From the NCBI RefSeq assembly GCF_019880635.1, contig NZ_JAINVX010000001.1, positions 893,501-957,500 on the forward strand: 64,000 bases of DNA, in the 5' to 3' direction. The translations under genes were made by a program, and so were the position numbers. The stretch is from Hanstruepera marina. Lineage in GTDB: Bacteria; Bacteroidota; Bacteroidia; Flavobacteriales; Flavobacteriaceae. Positions 26,859-38,163 of this stretch are shown here, piece after piece (the first letter of the stretch is position 1; each line of letters starts with the position of its first letter). Under the pieces are notes generated by a model. That model was not told the origin of the DNA and did not search any database. It saw only the letters and a program-made list of their open reading frames with translations.

Positions 26859-28556
26859 TTAAAAAATTGCCGATAAACTTATATGAATTTGAGAATTTGA
26901 TAGTTTGAAATTTTGATTTTCAGACTTTCCGTTTGCATAATTAAACTTTAACAATCCTGCATTGGTAAGAATGCCAAAGCCAAAACCCAAACTATATAGC
27001 TTTTCTTTTTGATTTATGATGTCATTTTCAAAATAGGCGACATCTATTATGGAATGAAGATAGAAATTAGAACTCAATAAGTATCTGTATTCTGTATTAA
27101 GTAAAGCATAAAAGGTGGCGTTTAAACTGTTTTCATTAAAACCACGAATGGAATTTATACCACCAAAACGTACTAATTCATTTTCTAGATAATCATCAGA
27201 AAATAAACTTATGTTCTTTAGCCTAACAAAAATACTGTTTCTTTTGTTAAGGTTGAAAATCTTTAATGCTTCCAATGAATATTCAAATTGATTAGTTGAG
27301 GAGCTTTCAAGTTTTCTACGTCCAGTCCCTAACTCTACATCAATTAATGCATTGTTGCGAAATAGTCTACTTTGGTTTTGTCGGAGTATAAACTCATACC
27401 TTACATTGTAAAATGTGGTTTTGTAATCTTGGATTAAGGGGTCGCTGTTTTCTTGATTTAAAAGATCGCTTGACTGTATGGCTTTTAAGCCTAAGGCTAT
27501 TCTGTTCTTAGGGTTAATTTGATAGTACGATTTCAACCTTTGGTAAGAAGTAGTGAAAGAGGAGTCTTTCCTGAAAATGTTTAATTCACCTTCAATCCCA
27601 ATTGGAGTTTGAAATAGGTAGGGTAAAAAAAGCTTAACATCAAAGGTCCTTAAGTCATTTTCGTCGCTCTTGTATTTTAGCGTAAATGATTCTCCAAGAT
27701 TCAAATTGTTGACAAGTTGCAAATCTAAATAACCATTAAATTCAAGTTTGTTAGTGTTTTCATTTGTTCCAAATCCAAGAAACCCATCAAAAGCATTGCT
27801 TTTGTTTTTCTCAATATATAAATAGAGTATGGTCGAATCTTTTGAAAATAGTATTTCAGGTTCTTTTAACTGGTTGGCAAAAGGCAGTTCATTAAGTTGC
27901 TGAGTTTTATTTTTAATTTCTGTTAAATTCAAAACATCACTGGTTTTAATTTTTAGGTAATGTTTTAAATAAGATTTTGGAAACTTATCGTAACCGCGAA
28001 CTATAATTTTATCTATCGTTCGAGATTCAGCAGTATTGGCTATTGCCAAGTTAGCCTCTAAACTGCTGTCACTGGTTTTTATTATGTTGTCAAGTTTTAA
28101 TTCGGCAAAAGGGAGTCCTTTTTCAGATATTTTTAGATTAATAAATTCAAGAGCATTTTCAATGTTACTGAAATCCAATATGAATGCCTCTTCTGTTACG
28201 TTTTCCGAAACCTGATTCAGTATTGCTTTTGTAACCAGACTTTCATCATAATATACTTTGATGAAATTAAATCTTTTATTTAATTCCATTGTGGCAGAAA
28301 ATAAAGAGTCGTTAACTTTGGATATCGAGCCCTTATGGCTTTCAATATAGCCTAATGTATTAATGGTGCGATAAAGCGTGTCGAGTTCTTTTTCTATTGA
28401 TGAAAAATCACGATGCATTTTAGTGTACCCAATGGAATCTATCTTGGCTGTTTCAAGGCTGTCTATTCCAGTAACTATTAACTGGAGATTTTGGCATAAC
28501 GCTATTGAAGAAAAACCTATATATATAATAAGGAGTAGTAGAAAAGTTTTTCGCAC
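26859..28556 (-). CDS. Omp85-type outer-membrane protein (BamA/TamA-like)
   Basis: A 565-aa protein with a signal peptide (ending ALCQ), two or three POTRA-like repeats (about 25-240; RTIDKIIVRGYDKFPKSYL) and a 16-strand-type barrel with the family motif FGGINSIRGFNENS, whose RGF is the conserved loop arginine. It ends with a terminal beta-signal-like stretch (HISLSAIF). The start is GTG at 28554-28556: the codon two upstream is a stop and the first in-frame ATG is well inside. Shorter than BamA, so more likely a TamA-like or translocon-type Omp85. Its client is unknown. Confidence 0.82.
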   Translation of the reverse strand: MRKTFLLLLIIYIGFSSIALCQNLQLIVTGIDSLETAKIDSIGYTKMHRDFSSIEKELDTLYRTINTLGYIESHKGSISKVNDSLFSATMELNKRFNFIKVYYDESLVTKAILNQVSENVTEEAFILDFSNIENALEFINLKISEKGLPFAELKLDNIIKTSDSSLEANLAIANTAESRTIDKIIVRGYDKFPKSYLKHYLKIKTSDVLNLTEIKNKTQQLNELPFANQLKEPEILFSKDSTILYLYIEKNKSNAFDGFLGFGTNENTNKLEFNGYLDLQLVNNLNLGESFTLKYKSDENDLRTFDVKLFLPYLFQTPIGIEGELNIFRKDSSFTTSYQRLKSYYQINPKNRIALGLKAIQSSDLLNQENSDPLIQDYKTTFYNVRYEFILRQNQSRLFRNNALIDVELGTGRRKLESSSTNQFEYSLEALKIFNLNKRNSIFVRLKNISLFSDDYLENELVRFGGINSIRGFNENSLNATFYALLNTEYRYLLSSNFYLHSIIDVAYFENDIINQKEKLYSLGFGFGILTNAGLLKFNYANGKSENQNFKLSNSQIHISLSAIF

Positions 28557-28659
28557 GTTTTAATTAAGGTTTTGAATTGTAAAATTAACGTAAAAACTAT
28601 AGTTAAAATATAATGTGTTAGAGTATTTTTATTTTATACTGAAAATTAATCTATTAACA

Positions 28660-28690
28660 TTTGAAAAATTCAAATTAATTTCTACCTTTG
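28660..28690 (+). promoter_or_regulatory. Strong promoter of the rpsL superoperon
   Basis: TTTG at 28660-28663, exactly 19 bases, then TACCTTTG at 28683-28690. This matches the flavobacterial consensus in both boxes and in spacing. The 5' untranslated region before rpsL is about 35-40 bases. Confidence 0.9.
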
Positions 28691-28733
28691 CAGCCCTCAA
28701 AAGTGAGGTTAAACAAAATTTATATAGAAATAT

Positions 28734-29108
28734 ATGCCAACAATTTCACAATTAGTACGAAAAGGAAGAGCCAAAATAACCAAGAAGAGTAAATCGGCTG
28801 CTTTAGATTCGTGTCCACAAAGACGTGGGGTTTGTACGCGTGTTTACACAACTACACCTAAGAAACCAAACTCGGCAATGCGTAAAGTTGCAAGGGTAAG
28901 GTTAACTAATGGTAAGGAAGTGAATGCTTACATCCCAGGAGAAGGTCACAACTTACAAGAGCACTCGATAGTATTGGTTAGAGGTGGAAGGGTAAAAGAT
29001 TTGCCAGGAGTTAGATATCACATTGTTCGTGGTGCTTTAGACACAGCAGGTGTTGCAGGTAGAACACAACGTAGATCTAAATATGGTGCAAAACGCCCTA
29101 AAAAGTAA
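28734..29108 (+). CDS. rpsL: 30S ribosomal protein S12
   Basis: A 124-aa protein with the usual S12 motifs [22 protein letters not shown] and [15 protein letters not shown]. The lysines in PKKPNS and in RVKDLPG, whose replacement gives streptomycin resistance in other bacteria, are both wild type. First gene of the superoperon, 43 bases downstream of the -7 box; rpsG follows after 23 bases. Confidence 0.98.
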   Translation: MPTISQLVRKGRAKITKKSKSAALDSCPQRRGVCTRVYTTTPKKPNSAMRKVARVRLTNGKEVNAYIPGEGHNLQEHSIVLVRGGRVKDLPGVRYHIVRGALDTAGVAGRTQRRSKYGAKRPKK

Positions 29109-29131
29109 TTAAAGAACTTTAAGAAGAAGAC

Positions 29132-29608
29132 ATGAGAAAAAGACAAGCGAAAAAAAGACCGCTTTTACCAGATCCACGTTTTAACGATCAGTTAGTAACA
29201 CGTTTCGTTAACATGATGATGTGGGATGGTAAAAAGTCAGTAGCTTTTAAAGTATTTTATGATGCGATTGACATTGTAGAAGAAAAGAAAACTGACGACG
29301 AAAAAACAGCTTTAGAAACTTGGAAGGATGCGTTATCAAATGTGATGCCACACGTGGAAGTGCGTAGTCGTCGTGTAGGTGGTGCAACATTCCAAATTCC
29401 AATGCAAATTCGTCCAGACCGTAAAGTTTCAACTGCAATGAAATGGCTAATTGGCTATTCACGTAAAAGAAACGAAAAATCTATGGCTCAAAAACTTGCT
29501 GCTGAAATTTTAGCTGCTGCTAAAGAAGAAGGTGCAGCTGTTAAGAAGCGTGTAGACACACACAAGATGGCAGAAGCAAACAAAGCATTCTCACACTTTA
29601 GATTTTAA
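29132..29608 (+). CDS. rpsG: 30S ribosomal protein S7
   Basis: S7 nucleates folding of the 16S rRNA head. The 158-aa protein has the family N-terminus ([11 protein letters not shown]), the [12 protein letters not shown] segment and the C-terminal [14 protein letters not shown] helix. fusA follows after six bases, the standard str-operon order. Confidence 0.98.
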   Translation: MRKRQAKKRPLLPDPRFNDQLVTRFVNMMMWDGKKSVAFKVFYDAIDIVEEKKTDDEKTALETWKDALSNVMPHVEVRSRRVGGATFQIPMQIRPDRKVSTAMKWLIGYSRKRNEKSMAQKLAAEILAAAKEEGAAVKKRVDTHKMAEANKAFSHFRF

Positions 29609-29614
29609 TTTACG

Positions 29615-31744
29615 ATGGCACAAAGAGATTTAAAATATACAAGAAATATAGGTATTGCTGCACATATTGATGCAGGTAAAACAACAACTACAGAGCGTAT
29701 TCTTTTTTACACGGGTGTTTCTCATAAAATAGGTGAAGTGCACGATGGTGCTGCAACTATGGATTGGATGGAGCAAGAGCAGGAAAGAGGTATTACAATT
29801 ACTTCAGCTGCTACAACCTGTACTTGGAACTTTCCGTTAGAAAATGGTCAGCCTACTGATGAAACTAAAGGTTATCACTTTAATATTATCGATACTCCTG
29901 GTCACGTTGATTTTACGGTTGAAGTAAACCGTTCATTACGTGTTCTAGATGGTTTGGTATTCTTGTTTAGTGCAGTTGATGGTGTTGAGCCGCAATCTGA
30001 AACTAACTGGAGATTGGCTGATAACTATAAAGTACCAAGAATTGGTTTCGTTAATAAAATGGACCGTCAAGGGTCAAACTTTTTAGCAGTTTGCCAACAA
30101 GTAAAAGATATGTTGAAATCAAACGCAGTGCCAATTGTTTTAAACATTGGTGATGAGATTGACTTTAAAGGTATTGTTGATTTAGTAAAAAACAGAGCAA
30201 TCGTTTGGCATGATGAGACTCAAGGGGCAACTTTTGATGTTATTGAAATTCCAGACGAATTAAAAGAGGAAGCGAGAAAGTATAGAGCTTTACTTATTGA
30301 AGAAGTAGCTACTTACGATGAGAACTTATTAGAAAAGTTCATGGAAGACGAAGATTCTATTACTGAAGAGGAAGTGCATGCTGCGCTTCGTGCTGCTGTA
30401 ATGGATATGGCTATTATTCCAATGATTTGTGGTTCTTCATTTAAAAATAAAGGGGTACAGTTCTTATTAGATGCTGTATGTCGTTATTTGCCTTCTCCAA
30501 CAGATAGAGATAATATTGTAGGTACAAATCCTGATACTGGTGCTGACGAAGTTCGTAAGCCAGATGTAAAAGATCCGTTCTCTGCATTGGCATTTAAAAT
30601 TGCTACCGATCCTTTCGTAGGTCGTTTAGCATTCTTCCGTGCATATTCAGGTCGTTTAGATGCTGGTTCTTATATTTTGAACAACCGTTCAGGCAAGAAA
30701 GAGCGTATCTCTCGTATCTATCAAATGCACTCTAATAAGCAAAATGCTATTGATTTTATTGAAGCTGGAGATATTGGTGCTGCTGTAGGATTTAAGGATA
30801 TTAAAACAGGTGATACATTATCTGATGAGAAAGCACCTATCGTTTTAGAATCTATGGATTTCCCAGATCCTGTAATTGGTATCGCAGTTGAACCTAAAAC
30901 AAAAGCTGATGTTGATAAACTAGGTATGGCTTTAGGTAAATTGGCAGAAGAAGATCCAACATTTACAGTTAGAACAGACGAGGCTTCAGGACAGACAATT
31001 ATCTCTGGAATGGGTGAGCTTCATTTAGATATTATTGTTGACCGTCTTAAGCGTGAGTTTAAGGTTGAAGTAAATCAAGGTCAACCGCAAGTAGAGTACA
31101 AAGAAGCTATTACACAACGTGCAGAACACAGAGAGGTTTACAAAAAGCAATCTGGTGGACGTGGTAAATTTGCTGATATTGTATTTACTATAGAACCAGC
31201 TGAAGAAGGTAAAGAAGGTTTAGAATTTGTTTCAGAAATTAAAGGTGGTAATGTTCCTAAAGAATTTATACCTTCAATTGAAAAAGGATTCACAATGGCT
31301 ATGCAAAACGGACCTTTGGCAGGATACGAAGTTGATGCTATGAAAGTAACATTAACGGATGGTTCTTACCATGACGTGGATTCGGATCAATTATCATTTG
31401 AATTGGCAGCAAAACTTGGATTTAAGAATGCTGCAAAAGCTGCAAAAGCTGTAATTATGGAGCCTATGATGAAACTTGAGGTTATTACACCTGAAGAAAA
31501 CATGGGTGATATTGTAGGAGATTTAAACCGTCGTAGAGGACAAGTAAGTGATATGGGTGACAGAGCTGGTGCTAAAACAGTAAAAGCTATTGTTCCATTA
31601 TCTGAAATGTTTGGATATGTTACAACATTAAGAACATTGTCTTCTGGACGTGCAACATCAACAATGGAATTTTCACACTATGCTGAAACTCCTTCTAACA
31701 TATCTGAAGAAGTAATAAAGGCGGCTAAAGGCGTTGAAGCTTAA
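29615..31744 (+). CDS. fusA: Elongation factor G
   Basis: EF-G drives ribosomal translocation with GTP. The 709-aa protein has the GTPase motifs AHIDAGKT (G1), [10 protein letters not shown] (G2), DTPGHVDFT (G3) and NKMD (G4), followed by domains II to V ending near [11 protein letters not shown]. Length and context, between rpsG and rpsJ, mark it as the housekeeping copy rather than a resistance-type variant. No second fusA is in the window. Confidence 0.98.
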   Translation: MAQRDLKYTRNIGIAAHIDAGKTTTTERILFYTGVSHKIGEVHDGAATMDWMEQEQERGITITSAATTCTWNFPLENGQPTDETKGYHFNIIDTPGHVDFTVEVNRSLRVLDGLVFLFSAVDGVEPQSETNWRLADNYKVPRIGFVNKMDRQGSNFLAVCQQVKDMLKSNAVPIVLNIGDEIDFKGIVDLVKNRAIVWHDETQGATFDVIEIPDELKEEARKYRALLIEEVATYDENLLEKFMEDEDSITEEEVHAALRAAVMDMAIIPMICGSSFKNKGVQFLLDAVCRYLPSPTDRDNIVGTNPDTGADEVRKPDVKDPFSALAFKIATDPFVGRLAFFRAYSGRLDAGSYILNNRSGKKERISRIYQMHSNKQNAIDFIEAGDIGAAVGFKDIKTGDTLSDEKAPIVLESMDFPDPVIGIAVEPKTKADVDKLGMALGKLAEEDPTFTVRTDEASGQTIISGMGELHLDIIVDRLKREFKVEVNQGQPQVEYKEAITQRAEHREVYKKQSGGRGKFADIVFTIEPAEEGKEGLEFVSEIKGGNVPKEFIPSIEKGFTMAMQNGPLAGYEVDAMKVTLTDGSYHDVDSDQLSFELAAKLGFKNAAKAAKAVIMEPMMKLEVITPEENMGDIVGDLNRRRGQVSDMGDRAGAKTVKAIVPLSEMFGYVTTLRTLSSGRATSTMEFSHYAETPSNISEEVIKAAKGVEA

Positions 31745-31756
31745 ATCTAAAGAAAA

Positions 31757-32062
31757 ATGAGTCAGAAAATTAGAATAAAATTAAAGTCTTACGATCACAA
31801 TTTAGTAGATAAGTCTGCTGACAAGATTGTAAAAACAGTAAAAAGTACAGGTGCTGTTGTAACAGGTCCAATTCCGTTACCAACTCACAAGAAAATTTTC
31901 ACTGTATTACGTTCACCTCACGTAAACAAGAAGTCAAGAGAACAATTTCAATTAAGCTCTTATAAGAGATTATTAGATATTTACTCGTCTTCTTCAAAGA
32001 CTATCGATGCTTTAATGAAACTTGAATTGCCAAGTGGTGTTGAAGTAGAGATCAAGGTGTAA
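31757..32062 (+). CDS. rpsJ: 30S ribosomal protein S10
   Basis: 101 aa of normal length, with the conserved [17 protein letters not shown] start and the [27 protein letters not shown] segment used in 30S assembly and, in other bacteria, in NusE antitermination. It is read together with fusA (12-base gap). A 129-base gap with two hairpins follows before rplC, unlike the tight joins elsewhere in the cluster. Confidence 0.98.
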   Translation: MSQKIRIKLKSYDHNLVDKSADKIVKTVKSTGAVVTGPIPLPTHKKIFTVLRSPHVNKKSREQFQLSSYKRLLDIYSSSSKTIDALMKLELPSGVEVEIKV

Positions 32063-32080
32063 GTAAGGCGCAGAAACATG

Positions 32081-32149
32081 TCCTTAACGATGGTTAGGGA
32101 AAAACGGAAAAAATACAATTCAAGGCTGAAACGTATTTTTCAGCCTTGA
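32081..32149 (+). promoter_or_regulatory. Two adjacent RNA hairpins between rpsJ and rplC
   Basis: Hairpin 1 is TCCTTAAC-GATG-GTTAGGGA (32081-32100, with one G-U pair). Hairpin 2 is TCAAGGCTGAAA / TTTCAGCCTTGA (32120-32149), 12 perfect pairs around a six-base loop, followed by GTTTTAATAAA. The second could act as an attenuator or partial terminator, or as a ribosomal-protein binding site. No promoter is clear in the gap, so downstream genes are probably served by read-through. Confidence 0.7.
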
Positions 32150-32191
32150 GTTTTAATAAATAGAATAGTAACAATTAATAATTAATTAAAT

Positions 32192-32809
32192 ATGTCTGGG
32201 TTAATAGGAAAAAAAATCGGTATGACCAGCATTTTCGATGAGAATGGAAAAAACATTCCATGTACAGTAATCGAAGCTGGCCCATGTATCGTTACCCAAG
32301 TCAGAACTGAAGAAGTTGACGGTTATAATGCTGTACAACTTGGTTTCGATGACGCGACAGAAAAAAGTGCTACCAAAGCTGATTTAGGTCATGCTAAGAA
32401 AGCAGGAACTTCTGTAAAACGCAAAGTTGTTGAGTTTAAAGGTTTTGAGGAGGAGTACAAGTTAGGTGATGCAATTACAGTTGAGCACTTTGCTGAAGGA
32501 GAGTTCGTTGATGTTTCAGGAACTTCGAAAGGTAAAGGCTTTCAAGGGGTTGTTAAACGTCACGGTTTTGGTGGTGTAGGTCAAGCTACCCACGGTCAAC
32601 ATAACCGTTTAAGAGCGCCAGGTTCTATTGGTGCCGCTTCTTATCCTGCAAGAGTATTCAAAGGAATGCGCATGGCTGGAAGAATGGGAGGTGAAACAGT
32701 TAAAGTTCAAAATTTAAGAGTTTTAAAAGTAGTTGCTGAAAAGAATCTGCTTGTTGTTAAAGGATGTGTTCCTGGACACAAAAACGCTTATGTAATTATT
32801 AGAAAGTAA
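32192..32809 (+). CDS. rplC: 50S ribosomal protein L3
   Basis: 205 aa, with [35 protein letters not shown] and the [15 protein letters not shown] loop that reaches the peptidyl-transferase centre and carries the methylated Gln in many bacteria. First gene after the hairpin-bearing gap. Its stop overlaps the rplD start as TAATG. Confidence 0.98.
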   Translation: MSGLIGKKIGMTSIFDENGKNIPCTVIEAGPCIVTQVRTEEVDGYNAVQLGFDDATEKSATKADLGHAKKAGTSVKRKVVEFKGFEEEYKLGDAITVEHFAEGEFVDVSGTSKGKGFQGVVKRHGFGGVGQATHGQHNRLRAPGSIGAASYPARVFKGMRMAGRMGGETVKVQNLRVLKVVAEKNLLVVKGCVPGHKNAYVIIRK

Positions 32810-33438
32810 TGAAAGTAGCAGTTGTAGATATTAACGGTAAAGACACAGGCAGAAAGGTTGAACTTTCTAAAGATGTGTTTGCTATTGAGCCTAATAATCA
32901 TGCGGTTTATTTGGATGTTAAACAATATTTAGCAAATCAAAGACAAGGGACTCATAAAGCAAAAGAGCGTGCTGAAATAGCTGGAAGTACGCGTAAGATC
33001 AAAAAACAAAAGGGAACAGGTACTGCTAGAGCAGGTAGTATTAAGTCTGGTGTTTTTAAAGGTGGTGGGCGTATGTTTGGTCCAAGACCTAGAAACTATG
33101 GTTTTAAGTTAAATAAAAACGTGAAGCGTTTGGCTCGTAAATCAGCTTTAACAATGAAAGCTAACGAGAAGTCAATTGTTGTATTGGAAGACTTTAATTT
33201 CGATACTCCAAAGACCAAAAACTTCACTGCAGTTTTGAAGGCTTTAGACCTAGAAAACAAAAAATCTCTCTTTGTGTTGGGTGCGTCAAATAATAATGTA
33301 TATTTGTCGTCACGCAATTTGAAAGGCTCTGAAGTTGTAACTAATTCAGAATTAAGTACTTATAAAATACTTAATGCAAATCAAGTTGTGCTTTTAGAGA
33401 GTTCTTTAGAAGGAATTGAAACGAATTTAAGTAAATAA
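32809..33438 (+). CDS. rplD: 50S ribosomal protein L4
   Basis: 209 aa with the exit-tunnel loop region ([19 protein letters not shown] ... [15 protein letters not shown]). In other bacteria L4 represses its own operon by binding leader RNA, which makes it the natural candidate ligand for the hairpins upstream of rplC (inference). The start is set by the TAATG overlap with rplC. Confidence 0.97.
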   Translation: MKVAVVDINGKDTGRKVELSKDVFAIEPNNHAVYLDVKQYLANQRQGTHKAKERAEIAGSTRKIKKQKGTGTARAGSIKSGVFKGGGRMFGPRPRNYGFKLNKNVKRLARKSALTMKANEKSIVVLEDFNFDTPKTKNFTAVLKALDLENKKSLFVLGASNNNVYLSSRNLKGSEVVTNSELSTYKILNANQVVLLESSLEGIETNLSK

Positions 33439-33445
33439 GAAACAG

Positions 33446-33736
33446 ATGAATATCTTAATTAAACCCATAATCACGGAAAAAGCGACTGCAGATAGCGAGT
33501 TAAGAAACTGCTATACATTCGCTGTGAATACAAAGGCGAACAAGGTAGAAATCAAAAAAGCGGTGGAAGCTGCTTATGGCGTTTCTGTTGAAAAAGTTCG
33601 TACTATAAATGTCCGTCCAGATAGAAGTACCAAGTACACAAAAACTGGTATTCAACATGGTAAAACAAATGCTGTTAAAAAAGCAATTGTACAACTGGCG
33701 GAAGGTGAAATGATTGATTTATACAGTAACATGTAA
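33446..33736 (+). CDS. rplW: 50S ribosomal protein L23
   Basis: 96 aa, normal length, with the opening ILIKPIITEKAT and the KAVEAAYGVSVEKVRTINV core. L23 sits at the tunnel exit and is the docking point for trigger factor and SRP. Seven-base gap after rplD. Confidence 0.97.
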   Translation: MNILIKPIITEKATADSELRNCYTFAVNTKANKVEIKKAVEAAYGVSVEKVRTINVRPDRSTKYTKTGIQHGKTNAVKKAIVQLAEGEMIDLYSNM

Positions 33737-33746
33737 TTAAAGACAA

Positions 33747-34574
33747 ATGTCAGTAAGAAAATTAAAACCAATCACACCAGGGCAGCGTTTTAGAGTAGTA
33801 AATGGGTATGACGCCATAACTACTGATAAGCCGGAGAAAAGTTTATTAGCTCCGAAAAAAAGGTCTGGTGGTAGAAACAGTCGCGGAAAAATGACCATGC
33901 GCTACATAGGTGGTGGTCATAAGAAAAGGTATCGTATTATCGATTTTAAACGTAACAAAACTGGAATTCCAGCGGAAGTTAAGTCTATCGAATACGATCC
34001 AAACAGAACAGCGTTTATTGCGTTGTTGAACTATCAAGATGGTGAGAAAAGATACATCATTGCCCAAAATGGCTTACAAGTAGGTCAAACTATTGTTTCA
34101 GGAAATGAGAATATCGCTCCTGAAATTGGTAATGCAATGCCGTTATCTAAAATTCCTTTAGGAACAATTATTTCTTGTGTAGAATTACGTCCTGGTCAAG
34201 GAGCTGTCATGGCTCGTAGTGCAGGTACATTTGCACAGTTAATGGCGCGTGAAGGTAAATTTGCAACCATTAAGTTGCCATCTGGTGAAACACGTTTAAT
34301 ATTAGCTGATTGTATGGCTACTATAGGTGTTGTGTCTAATTCAGACCATCAATTACTTGTATCAGGTAAAGCTGGTAGAACAAGATGGTTAGGAAGAAGA
34401 CCACGTACAAGACCAGTTGTTATGAACCCTGTTGATCACCCAATGGGTGGTGGTGAAGGTAAGTCTTCTGGTGGACACCCACGTTCTAGAAATGGTATAC
34501 CTGCTAAAGGTTATAGAACCCGTTCTAAAACAAAAGCGAGTAATAAATATATTGTAGAACGTAGAAAGAAATAA
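33747..34574 (+). CDS. rplB: 50S ribosomal protein L2
   Basis: 275 aa with the KOW-type core and the C-terminal [20 protein letters not shown] stretch; the conserved His of DHPMGGGEG, important for peptidyl transfer, is present. Standard place between rplW and rpsS. Confidence 0.98.
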   Translation: MSVRKLKPITPGQRFRVVNGYDAITTDKPEKSLLAPKKRSGGRNSRGKMTMRYIGGGHKKRYRIIDFKRNKTGIPAEVKSIEYDPNRTAFIALLNYQDGEKRYIIAQNGLQVGQTIVSGNENIAPEIGNAMPLSKIPLGTIISCVELRPGQGAVMARSAGTFAQLMAREGKFATIKLPSGETRLILADCMATIGVVSNSDHQLLVSGKAGRTRWLGRRPRTRPVVMNPVDHPMGGGEGKSSGGHPRSRNGIPAKGYRTRSKTKASNKYIVERRKK

Positions 34575-34580
34575 TAAGTC

Positions 34581-34859
34581 ATGTCAAGATCATTAAAAAA
34601 AGGACCTTACGTTCATTATAAATTAGAGAAGAAAGTAGCTGCTAACGTAGAAGCTAACAAAAAAACGGTTATCAAAACATGGTCAAGAGCCTCTATGATA
34701 ACGCCAGATTTTGTTGGTCAAACTATTGCAGTACATAACGGACGCCAATTTGTTCCAGTTTACGTAACTGAAAACATGGTAGGACATAAGTTAGGAGAAT
34801 TTTCACCTACAAGATCTTTTAGAGGTCACGCAGGTGCTAAAAATAAAGGTAAAAAGTAG
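34581..34859 (+). CDS. rpsS: 30S ribosomal protein S19
   Basis: 92 aa, with [15 protein letters not shown] and the [19 protein letters not shown]-terminal motif that binds 16S rRNA in the head with S13. Six-base gap either side. Confidence 0.98.
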   Translation: MSRSLKKGPYVHYKLEKKVAANVEANKKTVIKTWSRASMITPDFVGQTIAVHNGRQFVPVYVTENMVGHKLGEFSPTRSFRGHAGAKNKGKK

Positions 34860-34865
34860 TAAGCT

Positions 34866-35273
34866 ATGGGAAGTCGTAAAAAACAAATGGCAGACGCTAT
34901 TAAGGAAGGAAAAAAGCAAGTTGCTTTTGCAAAACTTAATAACTGTCCTACGTCACCGAGAAAAATGCGTTTAGTAGCCGATTTAGTAAGAGGTGAAAGC
35001 GTAGAAAAAGCGCTTAATATTTTAAAATTTAGCCAAAAAGAAGCGTCTAATCGTTTAGAGAAATTGTTATTGTCTGCAATTGCAAACTGGCAAGCTAAAA
35101 ACGAAGATGCTAGCATTGAAGAGGCTGAATTATTTGTTAAGGAGATTAGAGTTGATGGCGGAACAATGTTAAAAAGATTGCGTCCAGCACCTCAAGGTCG
35201 TGCACATAGAATTAGAAAACGTTCAAACCATGTAACATTAGTGGTTGGAGCTAACAATAACACACAAGCTTAA
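34866..35273 (+). CDS. rplV: 50S ribosomal protein L22
   Basis: 135 aa, with the [18 protein letters not shown] core and the tunnel loop [19 protein letters not shown], which has no insertion or deletion of the macrolide-resistance kind. The N-terminus is about 20 residues longer than in E. coli. Confidence 0.97.
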   Translation: MGSRKKQMADAIKEGKKQVAFAKLNNCPTSPRKMRLVADLVRGESVEKALNILKFSQKEASNRLEKLLLSAIANWQAKNEDASIEEAELFVKEIRVDGGTMLKRLRPAPQGRAHRIRKRSNHVTLVVGANNNTQA

Positions 35274-35281
35274 ATAGAGAT

Positions 35282-35998
35282 ATGGGACAAAAAACAAATC
35301 CAATCGGAAATCGTTTAGGAATTATCAGAGGATGGGAATCTAACTGGTACGGAGGAAATGATTATGGCGATAAACTTGCCGAAGACGATAAGATCAGAAA
35401 GTACGTTCACGCACGTCTATCTAAAGCTAGTGTTTCTAGAGTAATTATAGAAAGAACTTTAAAACTTGTAACCGTTACTATCACAACGGCTCGTCCTGGT
35501 ATCATTATTGGTAAAGGCGGTCAAGAGGTAGACAAGTTAAAAGAAGAACTTAAGAAAATTACCGGAAAAGAAGTTCAGATCAACATTTTTGAAATCAAAA
35601 GACCTGAACTAGATGCATTTTTAGTAGCATCAAGTATTGCTCGTCAAATAGAAAACAGAATTTCTTACCGTCGTGCAATAAAAATGGCTATCGCTGCTAC
35701 AATGCGCATGAATGCTGAAGGAATTAAAATCCAAATCAGTGGTCGTTTAAATGGTGCCGAAATGGCACGTAGCGAGCACTACAAAGAAGGACGTATTCCT
35801 TTATCAACGTTTAGAGCCGATATTGATTATGCTTTAGTTGAGGCACATACTACTTACGGTAGATTAGGTGTTAAAGTATGGATCATGAAAGGTGAAGTAT
35901 ATGGTAAAAGAGAACTTTCTCCGCTTGTTGGTTTATCTAAAAAGCAAGGAAAAGGTGGACGTGGTGGAAGAGATAACAAATCACGTCGTAGAAAGTAA
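35282..35998 (+). CDS. rpsC: 30S ribosomal protein S3
   Basis: 238 aa, with [14 protein letters not shown], a KH domain ([14 protein letters not shown], with the GxxG loop GKGG) and a basic C-terminal tail. S3 lines the mRNA entry channel. It is standard in the cluster, eight bases after rplV. Confidence 0.98.
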   Translation: MGQKTNPIGNRLGIIRGWESNWYGGNDYGDKLAEDDKIRKYVHARLSKASVSRVIIERTLKLVTVTITTARPGIIIGKGGQEVDKLKEELKKITGKEVQINIFEIKRPELDAFLVASSIARQIENRISYRRAIKMAIAATMRMNAEGIKIQISGRLNGAEMARSEHYKEGRIPLSTFRADIDYALVEAHTTYGRLGVKVWIMKGEVYGKRELSPLVGLSKKQGKGGRGGRDNKSRRRK

Positions 35999-36018
35999 TT
36001 TTTTAAAGAAAAGAAAGC

Positions 36019-36438
36019 ATGTTACAGCCTAAAAGAACAAAATTTCGTAAGCAACAAAAGGGTCGCATGAAAGGTAATGCCGGAAGAGGGCATCGTTTAT
36101 CAAGTGGAACCTTTGGTATAAAGTCGTTAGACTCAAGTTTTATTACAGCACGTCAGATTGAAGCTGCGCGTATTGCTGCTACTCGTTACATGAAAAGGGA
36201 AGGATCTATCTGGATTAAAATATTTCCAGACAAGCCTATTACAAAGAAACCTCTTGAAGTACGTATGGGTAAAGGTAAAGGTGCCGTTGAATATTGGGCA
36301 GCTGTTGTTAAGCCAGGCCGTATACTTTTTGAAGTAGGTGGTGTACCGTTAGATGTTGCTAAAGAAGCATTACGTTTAGCTGCGCAAAAGTTGCCAGTTA
36401 AAACTAAATTTATAATTGCTAGAGATTACGAAGCATAA
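36019..36438 (+). CDS. rplP: 50S ribosomal protein L16
   Basis: 139 aa, with [16 protein letters not shown], the [14 protein letters not shown] block and the [19 protein letters not shown] segment near the A site. Normal length, 20 bases after rpsC. Confidence 0.98.
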   Translation: MLQPKRTKFRKQQKGRMKGNAGRGHRLSSGTFGIKSLDSSFITARQIEAARIAATRYMKREGSIWIKIFPDKPITKKPLEVRMGKGKGAVEYWAAVVKPGRILFEVGGVPLDVAKEALRLAAQKLPVKTKFIIARDYEA

Positions 36439-36450
36439 TTTATTTATACG

Positions 36451-36642
36451 ATGAAACAATCAGAAGTAAAAGAATTATCAGTAGCTGAGTTACAAGAGAA
36501 ACTTGGTGAGACAAAAAAGAGTTATTCAGAAATGAAATTGGCTCATGCAATTTCTCCTCTAGAGAATCCAATTCAGTTACGTTCAGTAAGAAGAACTATA
36601 GCTAGAATTGCGACAGAATTAACAAAAAGAGAATTACAATAA
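36451..36642 (+). CDS. rpmC: 50S ribosomal protein L29
   Basis: 63 aa, a two-helix protein at the tunnel exit next to L23. The motifs ELSVAELQEKLGETKK and NPIQLRSVRRTIARI are typical. Follows rplP after 12 bases. Confidence 0.97.
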   Translation: MKQSEVKELSVAELQEKLGETKKSYSEMKLAHAISPLENPIQLRSVRRTIARIATELTKRELQ

Positions 36643-36654
36643 TTCTGCAGAAAG

Positions 36655-36912
36655 ATGGAAACAAGAAATTTAAGAAAAGAACGTATAGGAATTGTTACTA
36701 GTAATAAAATGCAGAAATCTATTGTAGTTTCTGAAGTTAAGAAAGTAAAACACCCTATGTATGGAAAGTTCGTGTTAAAGACAAAGAAATATGTTGCGCA
36801 CGACGAGACAAACGATTGTAACATTGGAGATACTGTAAAGATCATGGAAACAAGACCTATGAGTAAATCTAAATGTTGGAGATTAGTTGAAATAATTGAA
36901 AGAGCGAAGTAA
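36655..36912 (+). CDS. rpsQ: 30S ribosomal protein S17
   Basis: 85 aa OB-fold protein, with [19 protein letters not shown], the HPMYGKF motif and [16 protein letters not shown]. Two-base gap to rplN. Confidence 0.97.
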   Translation: METRNLRKERIGIVTSNKMQKSIVVSEVKKVKHPMYGKFVLKTKKYVAHDETNDCNIGDTVKIMETRPMSKSKCWRLVEIIERAK

Positions 36913-36914
36913 TT

Positions 36915-37283
36915 ATGGTACAGACTGAATCAAGATTAAAAGTAGCTGATAACACCGGAGCGAAAGAAGTTTTAACTATTCGCGTATTAGGTGGTACAAA
37001 AAGAAGATACGCTTCTGTAGGAGACAAAATTGTTGTTTCTGTTAAAGATGCAACTCCTAATGGAAACATTAAAAAAGGAGCTGTTTCTACTGCAGTAGTT
37101 GTACGTACTAGAAAAGAAGTAAGAAGACCAGACGGATCTTATATCCGTTTTGATGATAATGCATGTGTGTTATTAAACCCAACGGGTGAAATGAGAGGCA
37201 CACGTGTTTTTGGTCCTGTTGCTAGAGAACTTCGTGATAAACAATTCATGAAAATTGTATCATTAGCACCTGAAGTGCTTTAA
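36915..37283 (+). CDS. rplN: 50S ribosomal protein L14
   Basis: 122 aa, the usual length, starting [18 protein letters not shown] and ending with the [10 protein letters not shown] helix. Its stop codon overlaps an ATG (TAATG) that could start rplX, but the better rplX start is 12 bases further on. Confidence 0.98.
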   Translation: MVQTESRLKVADNTGAKEVLTIRVLGGTKRRYASVGDKIVVSVKDATPNGNIKKGAVSTAVVVRTRKEVRRPDGSYIRFDDNACVLLNPTGEMRGTRVFGPVARELRDKQFMKIVSLAPEVL

Positions 37284-37294
37284 TGAAAAATAAA

Positions 37295-37606
37295 ATGACA
37301 AAGCTTAAAATTAAATCAGGAGATACTGTAAAAGTAATAGCTGGAGATCATAAAGGATCTGAAGGTAAAGTACTTCAAGTATTAATAGATAAGAACAAGG
37401 CGATTGTTGAGGGTGTAAACTTGGTGAAAAAACACATGAAACCAAGTGCGCAAAGTCCTCAAGGAGGAATCGTGGAAAAAGAAGCGGCTATTCATATTTC
37501 TAACTTATCGTTATTGACATCAAATGGTGAAGAGACACGAGTTGGATACAGAATGGAAGGCGATAAAAAAGTGAGATTTTCCAAAAAATCAAATGAAGTA
37601 ATATAG
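37295..37606 (+). CDS. rplX: 50S ribosomal protein L24
   Basis: 103 aa from the ATG at 37295 ([15 protein letters not shown]), the family's usual N-terminus. An ATG at 37283 overlapping rplN would add MKNK; it may serve translational coupling instead, and the alternative cannot be excluded. The KOW motif [16 protein letters not shown] is intact. L24 is an early assembly initiator of the 50S subunit. Confidence 0.93.
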   Translation: MTKLKIKSGDTVKVIAGDHKGSEGKVLQVLIDKNKAIVEGVNLVKKHMKPSAQSPQGGIVEKEAAIHISNLSLLTSNGEETRVGYRMEGDKKVRFSKKSNEVI

Positions 37607-37608
37607 TT

Positions 37609-38160
37609 ATGGCATATTCACCGAGACTTAAAGAAGAGTATAAAAGCAGAGTAATTGCAGCTCTTACAGACGAATTTGGTTATAGTAATGTTATGCAAGT
37701 GCCAAAACTTCAAAAGATAGTTTTATCTAAAGGAGTTGGTGCAGCAGTTGCAGACAAAAAGTTAATTGATCACGCCGTTGAAGAATTAACAACTATAACA
37801 GGACAAAAAGCTATAGCAACAATGTCTAAAAAAGACGTTGCATCATTCAAATTACGTAAAGGTATGCCAATTGGAGCAAAAGTTACGTTAAGAGGAGAAA
37901 GAATGTACGAATTTTTAGACCGTTTAATTACATCAGCCTTACCACGTGTAAGAGATTTTAATGGAATTAAAGCTACAGGATTTGACGGAAGAGGTAATTA
38001 CAATTTAGGTATAACCGAGCAAATTATATTCCCAGAGATTGATATCGATAAGGTAAACAAGATTTCTGGTATGGATATTACATTTGTAACTTCTGCAGAA
38101 ACTGATAAAGAAGCAAAATCATTATTAACCGAATTAGGATTACCTTTTCAAAAGAATTAA
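37609..38160 (+). CDS. rplE: 50S ribosomal protein L5
   Basis: 183 aa, binds 5S rRNA. Motifs include [39 protein letters not shown] and the late [19 protein letters not shown] stretch. Two-base gap after rplX. Confidence 0.98.
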   Translation: MAYSPRLKEEYKSRVIAALTDEFGYSNVMQVPKLQKIVLSKGVGAAVADKKLIDHAVEELTTITGQKAIATMSKKDVASFKLRKGMPIGAKVTLRGERMYEFLDRLITSALPRVRDFNGIKATGFDGRGNYNLGITEQIIFPEIDIDKVNKISGMDITFVTSAETDKEAKSLLTELGLPFQKN

Positions 38161-38163
38161 GAT

